The notes under the pieces are model-generated. The model saw only the letters and a list, made by a program, of their open reading frames with translations, ran no database searches and was not told where the DNA came from. Both the position numbers and the translations under genes were made by a program. Of a stretch of DNA of 64,000 nt, positions 37,006 to 47,275 are shown in pieces; the stretch's first letter is position 1, and every line of letters starts with the position of its first letter. Origin of the DNA: Romanomermis culicivorax (lineage: Eukaryota > Nematoda > Enoplea > Mermithida > Mermithidae); the NCBI GenBank assembly GCA_963922205.1, contig CAWUHX010000162.1, forward strand, positions 682,001 through 746,000, written 5' to 3'.

Positions 37006-39312
37006 ATGTACAAATTAGCTGTTCGAGATGGCCTTCAATTCGACGACCCCGCATTGCCACGGATTCCGCACAAAGTTGACGACGTGTGGATCGAACGCGT
37101 CACCGCCGATCAACTGCTTTGCAAGCAAACCTATCAGGGTACTCATTACCATTATCACCCCTCCACCATTCTTAATTTCTTACAGGTAGATGGCAATTGG
37201 TTCCGATGGTCAACTTCTTTCATGCTGTTGACCGCGCTTTTGGCTTGGCCGTGTTCAGCTGCCGAATATGCCTACGTTAACAATTTGTTGCTTCGCCACG
37301 CCCAAAATATGGACTCCGCAACGCGCACTGTTTTCTACAATTGTATGTGGTACCGAAATGACGGCAACCCCAACTCACGCCTCACCGATTGGATGAATCG
37401 CATCCCTGAGCGAGAGCCGTCTTTCGCCAGCGACCCCGGAATATACGTCTGCAACCAGTTCGCGTTATGCCCGATCATCTTCGAGGAGGAATTCCATATG
37501 GAAACATCCATTGAAGAGATCGAAATTGATGAATCTGATTACACGGGCAATCTGCATAGCCGTTTCCACCTTTACTCAACATTCATCGCTATCATCGACT
37601 TCCAAAATCGATTTTCATTCCCCGTGCTGGTGTATGTGTACCCCATGCGGACTAGGGCTTCGGTGCACACGCTCACCGCCGAGGAACTGCTCGACCGCCC
37701 TACTCTAGGTGTCGAAGTGGAACCCACCGATGAAGAGCTCTTGGACATGCCAATTTTCGATCTGAACATAGCGAAGCTGCCGCCGTCAACCGACGCGTCG
37801 GCCCTTCCTATGCCTGCCGCGCTATCGGATATTACAGTGACCGCTACACAAATCACTGATTTCTTGAAACTAACGCTCGACAAAATTTCAAACATCGCCC
37901 CGGCACCGATGGACGAATGTACCCCCATCCAACCCGCCGCGTTGGAGACCGAGACGACCACCACTACCGATCAAACTTTAACGGACATACCCGAAGAAAG
38001 CACTGTCCATCAATCTACATCGATGGACATCGTTCCTATAGAACCAGCCACTATGTTGCCTCAAACGGCGCCCGCTGTAGACCCGCAAATCTATTTGGCC
38101 ACTCCGGCAGTCCTGCCCGGACCTCCGATGATCGCCACCGTTGCCGCCACCAGGTATAGTGCACCTATTCGTTTTTCACAACATATAATTTCAGATCACC
38201 AATGGCAAGCACTAGCTGCAGCACTCATGGTGTACCACTTTCAATCGCCGCTGTCCGGTATGTTGTTCCCCAAACACCACTGGATGGACTACCCCGACGC
38301 GCTTAAGGAAGAGATACAGCGCATATTGTTGCCACAAAGGACGCCTACAGCACCGGTTCCCCAAATTGCTCAAACCGCTCTGATTATTGCTCAAACGGCC
38401 GTACAACTGCCGGTTACATTACTGCTGCTGATCGCTTTACAGCCGCCACTGGTGCCACAACCGCCCCAGCCTGCAACTCTATTGCCGCCGACGGCTCCTG
38501 TGGATGTTCAAACCCCACAGGCCCCCAACACGTCCGAAGCGGATCTAGATGGCCATGGTCAGCCTATTCAAAAGCCCAGACGTTACGAACACTCCGTGAA
38601 GCAAAAACAACACCTTCATGAAGAGGCCAAATATCAAAAATCTCACAAAACGCAAACAACGGACGAACCCAGCACAAGGGGAACGCCGCCACCCAGTACC
38701 TCACGTGCTGAGCGCAGCCAAACACCTAGCGAACAGACAACCCATCGCTGCGAACAGCTCGATAAACAGAAAGCTCATGAAGAATCTCGCAAATCCTCAC
38801 AGACAACTTTGACACCACAACCAAAAATCACAGTAACAAAAACAGCAGCGCCGGCAATACAACCACCGCCTGCTCGCCAGTCGGACAGTCACCGTTCACG
38901 CCACGAATCTCACTCTCATGATGACCGCCATCGCAAAGAAACCCAGCAACCTCACGCCACCAGCCACGATAGCCGCCAACACGAACACCGCGATGATGCA
39001 CTGCCGCACCCAACACAAAGTGAACAAATGCACCAGGTGCACACAACAGGTTTTTACGAAGACGCGTACCAGTGCGGTTTCCGCCGGTCACCACCAAAGC
39101 TGACGGATTACATCAGCCCATTGCACAGAGACGCCAAAATCCAAAGACGTATGGAAGTCCTGAAAACCCGCCGAAAGACGTGTTCAAGGCTCTGCTACCA
39201 CCACTGCCTCCAATGGACATGGAACCTGCCACGTCATCCCCAACTTTGCTTCCATCTACAGCCACGTCGCAGCGGCCCACAGCTCCGACGTCCGCTACGA
39301 CAACTACGGTAA
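37006..39312 (+). pseudogene. Long retrotransposon protein with conserved head and Pro/Thr/His-rich tail
   Basis: 768 codons open. Residues 1 to about 230 look folded ([35 protein letters not shown]). From about 230 on it is low-complexity, rich in proline, threonine, alanine and glutamine. The stretch around residues 530 to 690 is charged and rich in arginine, histidine and lysine, possibly RNA- or DNA-binding. The frame joins upstream (about 36970) and downstream (about 39160) by frameshifts, so it was part of one longer protein beginning with the exonuclease-like domain. No named domain recognised. The tail resembles a disordered linker rather than an envelope glycoprotein: no clear signal peptide or fusion and membrane segments. 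Confidence 0.55.
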
Positions 39313-40119
39313 CTCACACCATGTTGCTGCCGCCCACAGCCCCGATGTCGGCTCACAGTACAACGCAAGCCCAACCGCAATTGGTTATAACGACTAGGCC
39401 AGTCCTCAGAGTCCCTCCGCCAACAGGCTCCACGCCAACTGTCGAGCCGTGGTTGCCCAGCAAGGCAACCCGACTGCCCAACTATACGCATTTCTGAACC
39501 ACTGACTTGCCACATTGTGTTACGCTATTGACCCCTCACCATCTGCCGCGTATCGATCCATCCATTGAGTTTTTCAGGCCGCGTACGTTGCACGAAATGG
39601 TTTTGATCAACTTCTTCAGCCGCCTTGGCATTCGCATCACTATGGCTGTTCACATTCGCGCAACGAACGCTTCGCTAGCTTTGTACCAATATTTACGTGA
39701 ACACTATCCCCCCTCCTACCGAGAACAACAACCACCCATCTCGCATGACTTGGCTGCACAAATCCTGCGATGGGTCGCTGGCCTGTGGGCTGAGGAGCTC
39801 GGTCTCGTCGACGCAGTCCACACCACCAATTTGGCCCTTTTTCTCTACGAAGCCCGAGGTTGGAACAACCCGTCATGTTTATTGCAGGCCTACAACACCG
39901 CTGTCGGTCTGATTGACAGCTGGATGGCATACCCGCTATACGCGCCATTCCCACAACCGCCCCAAATCGCAGATATTCAATGAATTTACCTCCAGTACCA
40001 TAGTAAAACCGATGGTCCCGCACCTCCGTTGCGCCAGCACGATTTCTCTCCCCGGTAAAACTTGTTGCCACCGCGACCACTGCCGCCAACAGTTTTGCCC
40101 TGGGACCGCCGGTCGTTGA
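39160..40119 (+). pseudogene. C-terminal continuation of the extra retrotransposon protein
   Basis: After a shift near 39160 the proline-rich tail continues to a TGA at 39495. The same frame then resumes as a 158-codon segment (39507-39983) that is not low-complexity: [34 protein letters not shown] and [14 protein letters not shown] suggest a helical domain. A further shift leads to a short end near 40119. Unrecognised family. Confidence 0.5.
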
Positions 40120-40956
40120 TAGCTATGCAGCTGCCGCTCCGTGGGGTGAATCTTCTTTCACCACTCTGATCGTAAACCTACACTTCTTCATCTCGCCGCC
40201 GCGATACCACCGACTACGGTCACAATTGCAACTCTCGCTCCATTCGCTTTGATGGCCATGATGATCCCCGTGACCCCCATGGTTATCACAACGACCGCTA
40301 CCGCCAAAACAATCACAACTGCCGCGACAACCAACAACAACCCCGATCTGCCTCCAATACTCGCCAACATCGCCGCCATTGACTCAAAGCTTTTGTACAG
40401 TAATGTTCGTTTTTTCTTTTGTTTTTGTTTTCATTTAACCTCGTCTAATACCGGTTGTTTTCTTTTTCTAATCTCTTATTGTGTGCTTTATTTGTACTAG
40501 TTTCCCCAGCGCACGTGCAGCGGATGCTAAGACCACGCAGTAAGATGACTCGAAATGTTCTACCGCCACACGCCCCCACTTGCGCTGTTCTTTGTCCTTT
40601 TCTGCTTCCGCCGCCATGTACACGTATTGTTATCGCCGCCATCGTAGTGGCTGGCCTCACCCTCCCATCCGTATGGCGTCGTATGCTGGTGAGCTCCAGT
40701 ATATCAGTGTGGATGAAGTGACAACGCGAGCTACGACGTTGCTGAACTTATGGCCTCGCTAGTTGCAACTCGGGTTGGGAGGTCTCACCCTATGCACCAT
40801 CCAAAAATCGGCTCAAACAACCCCAACGACTCCGTCGGCCCCACTGTGCGATAGGGAAGATCCCTTCCGCAACCCCGGTGACGGCCTGTAGTGGCGGTTC
40901 CCTTCCCCTTGCACATTTTGGTTATTTCTTGATGATCACTTAGGGCGATCGACCGC
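40120..40956 (+). other. Untranslated 3' part of the retrotransposon
   Basis: Between the broken coding region and the polypurine tract. Short frames only. A pyrimidine-rich stretch ending TTTGTACTAG at 40500 resembles a splice acceptor. A frame at 40455-40721 starts hydrophobic but has no family match I can name. Confidence 0.3.
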
Positions 40957-40969
40957 AAGGGGGGAGGGG
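40957..40969 (+). promoter_or_regulatory. Polypurine tract
   Basis: AAGGGGGGAGGGG lies immediately before the TGTTGTA that opens the 3' LTR. This is the expected primer site for plus-strand DNA synthesis in LTR retrotransposons. Confidence 0.85.
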
Positions 40970-41540
40970 TGTTGTAGTGTGTTCTCCGCCGATTTTCGTT
41001 ATTTTTGTCACAGCGCGCAGGAGGCCTGCAGGTAGCAAGTTGAGCGAGCAACGCGGACCATCAACAGTTGTCTTACTAGAGCACACGTTGGTAGGCGTGC
41101 GTTGGTCTCTCTCTCTCTGTATTATTCTTTTTATTGTTGTTATATGTTTGCGTACTAAACGTGTGCCTCCCCGGCCACTGTTGTTTTTCGCCATTGGTCG
41201 CCTCCCAGCACGCAACTCTTCTATTTTTCTCATCCCAGTGCAGGCGAGTCGATTGTTTATCTTTCTCACCCGCTTTCGCCTGTACGTAAGTATTTGTCCT
41301 TTTTGATTGCGTAATATAAAAGGTAGAAAACTCTCTCCTCTCAGTTTCTACGCAATTTGGGAGTCAATTAAGGAAACACCTTTTCCTTAATTGGTGGGAT
41401 AATTAGTGTCGGGTTTAAGTACAAGTAATTAAGATAATTGGGTAAACGTGGGTGTTGGAAGCACGTACATTAAGGACGAATCCTGGAATCCCAATCCTGC
41501 CTGTGACTCATCAGCACCCGACTTATTTTAAAATACAACA
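40970..41540 (+). repeat. 3' LTR
   Basis: 571 bp bounded by a perfect 7-bp inverted repeat, TGTTGTA at the left and TACAACA at the right, with the TG..CA ends typical of LTRs. The polypurine tract abuts it. A CTCTCTCTCTCT run lies near 41108-41120. Related LTR sequence occurs at 50460 (plus) and 43225-43420 (minus). The 5' LTR of this element is not in the window. Confidence 0.85.
41315..41346 (+). promoter_or_regulatory. LTR core promoter: TATA box and initiator
   Basis: TATAAAAGG at 41315-41323, then TCAGTT at 41341-41346. The initiator A at 41343 is 28 bases from the first T of the TATA box, the normal spacing for RNA polymerase II. This would put the U3/R border near 41343. Confidence 0.65.
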
Positions 41541-42214
41541 AGTTCAGCAGTTTAATAAGCCTTTCTAGAAGTCAAAAAGCGACTACTAAAAGCTCGGGTT
41601 GCACCCAAAGATTTAGATGTTCAGTAGTTCAGTAATCGTTAACATTAGGTTTTCTAGTAGTCGAAAAAGATTTTTGATGAACCGTAGTTAGAGTCATTTT
41701 TGTCAATTTGAATAATTTCTTTCCAGTTAATAATGTTATGGAGTTGTAGTGAGGATGAAGGTAATGATAATGTGGCCTCCTAAAAACGACTCATTCGACC
41801 ATGTATTAATTTTGTTTTGGATAATCTCGTGTCTAGATTTAGAATCGATTGTGCTATTATGGATGATATACTTAATAAGATAGGACTAGAACTAAGCTAT
41901 GACACCGATCAAAATCTTCTGCTGAGTTCTAAGGAAGTTGCTTTTGGCTATTCGATTTTTTTGCTACTGTTGCGTTTATGCAAATTTTTGGCGATGCTCA
42001 TGGATCTCATAAGTCCGTGATTTCGACAAAAGTTAAAAAAAGTTACATAATTGTTAATTGACCATTATTTTGACTCTTTGATTGGAGCTGAACTTCAGTA
42101 ACTTTATAAAACCCAAATGTTAGTGTCGCTGAAGTCTCAGAACTGAAGCTGGCTGAAGTTTCAACTTCAGCCAACTTCAGTGCTAAAATTTTTGAACTTA
42201 ATAAAACCGGCCCC
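41541..42214 (+). mobile_element. PIF/Harbinger remnant with CTGAAGTT words
   Basis: The right end, AATAAAACCGGCCCC, ends at 42214 and matches the inverted-repeat ends of the element at 14876-15968. Just inside it (42090-42180) is a word array including the palindrome CTGAAGTTTCAACTTCAG. Upstream, 41823-42040 encodes a transposase-like fragment. The left end is not clear; 41541-41800 shows no element features. Confidence 0.5.
41817..42045 (+). pseudogene. Harbinger-type transposase fragment
   Basis: About 75 codons with FRIDCAIMDDILNKIG, then LSSKEVAFGYSIFLLLL and ISPSVISTKVKK after one stop at 42018. This pattern (F-R-hxxxh-hxxhLxxIG, then SxExxhxxxLxxL, then xSxSxIS) is that of the N-terminal region of PIF/Harbinger nucleases as I know the family. 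The catalytic DDE region is missing. The adjacent GGGCCGG-type end supports the call. The match is short, so it stays tentative. Confidence 0.4.
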
Positions 42215-42832
42215 AGCACATAAGTGTTGATCCCTTATATGCTGCAAAAATTGTTATGATGGTATGTTGCATATTGCAACATTTAATTCTTAGAATGAGC
42301 CGGATGAGGGCACTATGCCTGACGATGAGCCGGAATAGTTAGAAGCAGATTATACAGAAGGCAGGAAAGCCATGGATAAAGAAGAAACTTAACGAAATAA
42401 AATCATTCTGAATCATTGTATGTAATCTGGCACTTATTTTTCAGTAGCAATGATGCAGTAAATAAATTGCAAATTTACTACCTATGTACAAACTACCAGG
42501 AAATAGGAGTAATAACAAAAAGTAGACAAAAGTTTGAAAAAACGAAAAAAATGAACAATCGTCTAACGCAAAAATATTAAGCAAACAATGTCCCATTCCG
42601 AAGTTAAAAAAAGAAAAAAGTAAAATCAAAAGATTCTGCAAAAAATTTCAAATGCACATCAAATTCCAATATCGACTTCTACCGAACTACTACTAAAAAC
42701 AATTACTGGAAACCTACTGAACTCCAAGAAAATCGACCCTTTTTCGGTTCAACCGAAAAATACTGTGTTGAGGGTGGCCACGGCAGCCACCCCAACTATG
42801 AATTGTTGCAAAAAGAGAGCACCTTTCCCGTT

Positions 42833-42905
42833 GCTCGGTTGGCTCAGTTGGTTAGAGCATGCAGACGATAGCCACAAGGTCCTGGGTTCAAGTCCCAGAC
42901 CGAGC
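42833..42905 (+). tRNA. tRNA-like sequence (likely pseudo-tRNA or SINE head)
   Basis: 73 nt. The acceptor stem is perfect (GCTCGGT with ACCGAGC). The D arm is GCTC-AGTTGGTTA-GAGC and the T arm CTGGG-TTCAAGT-CCCAG. The polymerase III boxes are good: TGGCTCAGTTGG and GGTTCAAGTCC. The anticodon arm is poor: stem TGCAG/CCACA has two mismatches and the loop ACGATAG has C instead of T at position 33, so the apparent GAT anticodon (Ile) is doubtful. More likely a tRNA pseudogene or the head of a tRNA-derived SINE than a working tRNA. Confidence 0.6.
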
Positions 42906-43224
42906 CTAACTTTTACTGAAGCCCCGAGTAGCGGGAACAGGTTGCCTCAACAGCTGAACTGCTACTGGTCCATTGAACTACTGAACCACTTAACTACTGA
43001 ACATTGCTGCAACTGGCGAACTTGTCCCGCTATGCCAACCATCCCATTATACTAACCATTCCATTAAACCAAACTAAAAATACGAATCCTTCTACACCAC
43101 CTAAATAAAATTTTGTATAACTTATAAAATGAAAACCTTGGCGAGTATGATACTTAAGAATCGCAATTTCACACATGATTAAAGTTGCTGAAATGATTGT
43201 CACTTGTGTTATATTTGAAAAATA
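42906..43224. other. Sequence following the tRNA-like head
   Basis: 42906-43080 is richer in GC than its surroundings (GAAGCCCCGAGTAGCGGGAA, repeated ACTGAACCACTTAACTACTG words), compatible with a SINE body. After that AT-rich, nothing seen. Confidence 0.3.
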
Positions 43225-43420
43225 TAAGGACGTTTGGGAGCTCAGACCGATTTCTTGCCTCCTTAATCCATGGGGTTGGAGGAAGAAGGTAAAATCGGCA
43301 AGAGGATTTGTTGTGTAGGAGAGATAGCCAGGGATCGACCTTAATGCCAGTGCTTCTCTGCGCCTCCCTCAGAAGCTGGAATGATTCCTCACTCAGGGGC
43401 GAGAAGTCAAGAACAGAATA
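43225..43420 (-). repeat. LTR fragment, inverted
   Basis: Read on the minus strand it has ATTAAGGTCGATCCCTGGCT, ATCTCTCC and CCAACCCCATGG, matching 50940-51000 (ATAAGGTCGACCCTGGCTG, TCTCTCC, CCAACCCATGG). It is therefore a piece of a relative of the LTR at 50460-51060. Confidence 0.5.
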
Positions 43421-43446
43421 CTACCAGATCCAGAAAAGCCTGACTA

Positions 43447-44296
43447 AGGGCGATAAGTTTGTTGGCCGATTAAAATAATCCAGGATTACGTTTATTCTCC
43501 AATTATGTAATCGTTGATTAAAATTTAATTGGCGATTAAAATAATCGGTAAGTTCGTCAGCCTATTAAAGGATGATTACTTAATCGCTGATTAAAAATAT
43601 AATCGCCGATTAGAATCATATAATCCAGGATTGAAAGTATAAATGCTGATTGAAAACTGTACAACATATACTGTCTACAGTGTAGGTGTACAGGTTTTCC
43701 TTCAGTACATCGTCTTTCGTCATGAATTTATTGTTATCAATTTTTCTCGTGATATCCACTTCAAAATCCACGTGTCCCTAGAAAACCACTAATTTTGATT
43801 CTGAAGAAATTGAATTATTTTGAAGAAAATTAAATAAAATCATTTACTGTAGGACTTAAATTTTTTATAAAAAAATTTTTATAGAATTTTTATTTAAAAA
43901 ATTTCGTTTTTAAATAAATTTTTTTGTTTATTTTTTATTTTTATTATTTTTTTATTCAATTAGCTCTCTCGCAGTGTCCTTACATAATTCAAATCGCAAC
44001 CAGAACTTCTGATTTGAATATGCTTCCATCAGATTCGATCTGTCCAGAAAATGACGAATTTGTACTTGATTTTTGAAATTAGCAGGATTGAAAACTCAGA
44101 TTATTATAATCGCTGATTATGATAATTGAGATTTAATTGGCTGATGAACTTACCGATTGCTTTAATCATGGATTAAATTAATTGACGTTTAATCGGCCAT
44201 CAAACTTACGAAAAAAATTTAATCCTGGATTATAAGCGATGTTTAATCGCCAATTAATATAATCGGCCTTTAATCCACCAACAAATTTACTGCCCT
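43447..44296. mobile_element. Foldback element built of AATCGNNGATTAA words
   Basis: The left end AGGGCGATAAGTTTGTTGGC and the right end, read inverted, AGGGCAGTAAATTTGTTGGT, are about 850 bp apart. Each arm of about 200 bp is packed with variants of TTAATCGCCGATTA and ATAATCCAGGATTA. The middle (43680-44080) is AT-rich and non-coding. No transposase. Target duplication not clear. Confidence 0.65.
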
Positions 44297-45190
44297 AAAA
44301 CTATCCAGATTAGGTAACACACTTTTGGACACAAATAAAAAACATTTCTAACTAAACATTTATTTCTAATACTTACCTTTAAATCGCCCCTTCCAAAAAC
44401 GTGACATCTTACAAATATAAAAACAAGGCAAATAAGATACAGGCAAAATAATAATTATGATATAAGAGACGAGATGCGCAAGAGGAATCATAAAAATTCA
44501 CTCACCAATCACAAAATCCGTCTTCTACAGTAACCATCAGGCTGGGCCAGGTCGAGCATGTCAGACATTTTGTACCTGGGGGCATCTTCGAAAAATCGAC
44601 AAACTATTTGAAAATCCTGAAAATCGGCAGAAACACACTACAACACTTGTGTCATGTATGCATCTTGTATTGAGGACACATGAAACACGACTTCTACGAT
44701 GCCAAATGTTGAGGATCCAGTTATGCAACAGCAATTTCATAAATTACCTTCAGATAAGAATTGTTTGCACAAGAAGCTTTTTTGGGAGTCTAAAAATTGA
44801 CAACATTAAAAATTGACTAAAAATTGACAACATTAAAAATTGATTAAAAATGGACGACATGACTGAATTATCAGTGAAGTATCTAAATTTAAAATTATTT
44901 CAAATAAATGGTCAGAGTAATGGATGATCTGGTCCTCATGCCGAGGATTGACACAACAAAATAAACTATGACTTTGAGCACCATCAGACAGCCCACGCGT
45001 TTTTGAACTACTTTCAATGGTTGTGTCTCATCATGTTTAATGTTGCATTACCTCGAACATCCCCTAACCTCGAATAATGATTTGTAGGTATAATTATAAA
45101 ACTCTAACACCAGCGATATTCTGTTACATTAAAAAATGATTAAAGGTGAATATAAAAATTCCGTGTAGTTATAAGTTTATTGTCACCTTT
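44297..45190. other. Non-coding DNA with a short tandem repeat
   Basis: A 27-bp unit starting TAAAAATTGACAACATTAAA occurs twice in tandem at 44791-44844 with a third partial copy. Otherwise nothing recognised. Confidence 0.45.
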
Positions 45191-45330
45191 CTTAGGCTCA
45201 AGCTTAGGCTTAAGCTTAGCTTTAGGCTTATGCTCAGGCTCAGGCTTGGGCTTAGGCTTAGGCTCAGGCTAAGGCCTAGATTTGGGCTTGGGCTTAGATT
45301 TAGGCCTTGGCCAGGCAGCTTAGGCTTAGT
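45191..45330 (+). repeat. Degenerate interstitial TTAGGC array
   Basis: Seven exact TTAGGC hexamers, with near variants TCAGGC, TTGGGC and TAAGGC, in about 140 bp; the purest part is CTTAGGCTTAGGCTCAGG. TTAGGC is the telomere repeat of nematodes. It could be an interstitial telomere relic or another word-array element of the kind common in this window. Confidence 0.6.
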
Positions 45331-45986
45331 TGTGCATTCGAGGTAACAATGCTTAGCAAATAAATTCTTCTGATGTTAGATGTAATGGGAATTTTATGCA
45401 TCATTTAAGGTAACTGAATATTCGAGACATCAGAACCTTTTCGAGGTAATGGGACCTTTACCTTTGAAGTAATAGGTGACAATCATTACAACAAACATGT
45501 AATCTGAATCCTATCTGCTCACAAAAACTGTTTCTGGGCAGTAAGCCGAGCCAGTATCAAAATTATGCAATTGTTGGTATCAGCATTTTTCATGCAAAGG
45601 TCTATCATTTGGCAATAGGAAAAACAAAAATTTACTCAAGTATGTAGATACCGTTGCACATCAAGTTTTGTAATCAGAAACGGAACTGCAAACATTGCAG
45701 CTTGGCTGGATGGGGTGCAGGCAAAAATTCCAAAAACATTTTCATGAGCACTGTTCTGGAATCTGCTGTATCTTTTATTAAAATCAGCTTTGGTCAGCCA
45801 TGAATAACCTGCATCATTTTTTCCTATTATGTCAATGAATCATCTATCTGTATGAAGATTGCCAGAATGTGAAATCAGAAAATGAATTGTGTATAGAATC
45901 TTGTGCATCATATGCAATTGATCATTGATCTTCGTTTCATTGTGGCATTCTGGAAAGAACAATGCTCATGCATTTGCTGCTTGGAA
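45331..45986. other. Non-coding DNA
   Basis: Nothing recognised. Confidence 0.3.
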
Positions 45987-46171
45987 TAAAGCCCTATTCA
46001 GAAGTGAAAAATCCCAGAATTTTTGTCACTGTTAGTCTGCAATTCTAAGGAATGAATAGAATGAACAGGCACTTTGCAGAAAGGCCAATTCAGAAGTGAA
46101 AAATTCCTAGAATTTTTGTCGCTGACAGTCTCCAACAGTCAGTGACAAACTTCACTTCTGAATTGAGCTTA
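45987..46171. repeat. CAGAAGTGAAAAATCC repeat, two units, one folded back
   Basis: 45987-46037 has TATTCAGAAGTGAAAAATCC then GAATTTTTGTCACTG. 46081-46171 has AATTCAGAAGTGAAAAATTC and, inverted, CTTCACTTCTGAATTG, making a compact near-palindromic unit with TGACAGTC / AGTCAGTGACA in the middle. The first unit also recurs at 30844. Likely ends of a small inverted-repeat element. Confidence 0.45.
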
Positions 46172-46758
46172 AAAGTTTTACCATTCAAGAGAACCCATTT
46201 GACAAGGAGAGATAACTGGGGGTACTTTCTTTACTTTGCTCTGGCAACCTCTCATAATTTTTGACTGGGCACATCGTTCTGTCAAACTCCACTTAAAATC
46301 TGACTATCTTTTGATTATTTCAGGTTGGCATGACTATCTTTCGTTTCTATTTCATAAAAATTAATCAAGTGTGAAAGATAAGACTATCCTCAGCCTCCTA
46401 TTATCTGAATACTATAAATAAATAATTCAACGTCTGTTCACTAAATTATTGTAAGAAAAATTATTGGTGAGATGATGTGCATTGTGAAAGGAATATTGAT
46501 TTCAGAACAATCATCTTGATTCTAAAAGGAAGAAAATCTTTTTTTCAACCTAATGAATATAGCTGAATACATTGACGTAAATATAAATCAAATGTTCAGA
46601 ACTTATCGAATTTGGAAGATCAGAACACAATTTTAGATTAACAAGGTCTAAGTACTGCAGTTTATGAACCACAGTACTGACCATTAGTACAAACGTGATG
46701 TCAAACACTGAGATTGTTTCCTACATCAAGTACAAGGATAACCTGCTTTTGCACGATA
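46172..46758. other. Non-coding DNA left of the mariner element
   Basis: Nothing recognised. Confidence 0.3.
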
Positions 46759-46960
46759 TACAGGGTGTTGCATAATGATTTGCCCTACCCCTACAGCTAT
46801 ATGTGTAAGCGCAACATGAACGTACAATATATCATCTTGTAGAGAATTCAATTCTGCGTTTTACACTGTATTTTACATAGTTTAAAAATTAAGTCAACTT
46901 TACACAGAACCAAAAAAAGAAATGTGTTATAGAATTCATCCATGACCCTGGGCCATGCAT

Positions 46961-47122
46961 GAAGGCAAATGGTATGCAACAATTGCCTCATGAGCAAGGT
47001 ATCAAGTTTTAGGAAAATGATATGTGGCCTAGTAACAGTCAAGATTTGAACCCAAACAAAAATTTGGGAGAAATCATTAAAGATCGAGTGGAACATTTAA
47101 TGCATTTGGAGGCAGGTCAAGG
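46961..47122 (+). pseudogene. Mariner/Tc1 transposase fragment, before the MULE insertion
   Basis: Shows a decayed PCMKANGMQQLPHEQGIKF stretch, a stop, then MWPSNSQDLNPNKNLGEII, the WPxxSPDLNPIEN signature around the last catalytic residue of Tc1/mariner transposases. The asparagine-proline-lysine variant replaces the usual NPIEN. The rest of the 3' coding sequence continues at 49770 after the inserted MULE. The N-terminal two thirds of the gene is absent. Confidence 0.75.
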
Positions 47123-47275
47123 GGATCCCGACAATTGGGTGAAAGGCAATTGGGTGAATGACAGTTGGGTGAACAACAATTGGGTGAACAACAATTGGGT
47201 GAATGTGACATTTGGGTGAATGCCACAATTAGGTGAACAACAGTTGGGTGAAAGACAATTGGGTGAAAATAATAA
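47123..47275 (+). repeat. Left terminal array of the MULE (CAATTGGGTGAA words)
   Basis: About nine imperfect copies of CAATTGGGTGAA with variable 2 to 8 base linkers. The right terminal array at 49708-49768 has three inverted copies. The word contains CAATTG, itself a palindrome. Confidence 0.8.

Larger units (their letters stand above)
33112..41540 (+). mobile_element. 5'-truncated Ty3/gypsy-type LTR retrotransposon with extra 3' coding region
   Basis: The left boundary is where AT-rich host DNA gives way to GC-richer coding DNA. The right boundary is the end of the 3' LTR. Order: integrase (33112-34631), about 500 bp spacer, a long broken coding region (about 35153-40120) with an exonuclease-like domain, polypurine tract, 3' LTR. 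Gag, protease, reverse transcriptase and RNase H are absent, so the copy was truncated upstream. The 5' LTR is absent too, so no target duplication can be checked. Codon use and base composition differ sharply from the flanks. Stops and frameshifts show it is not functional. Confidence 0.85.

Noticed and set aside
37572..40379. Ser/Val/Gly-rich minus-strand frames
   Set aside because: Shadows of the proline/threonine-rich plus-strand protein.
40249..40721. Small hydrophobic frames near the end of the retrotransposon as an envelope gene
   Set aside because: Too short, no envelope signature, and located in what appears to be 3' untranslated sequence.
42765..43055. 96-codon plus-strand frame
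   Set aside because: Runs straight through the tRNA-like sequence and its tail.
45146..45346. Open frame rich in Leu and Arg (LRLRLGLRLR-type)
   Set aside because: It is the translation of the degenerate TTAGGC hexamer array, not a protein gene.
47123..47275. Regularly repeated words as a CRISPR-like array
   Set aside because: Eukaryotic context, variable short linkers, and inverted copies at the other end of a MULE with a 9-bp duplication.
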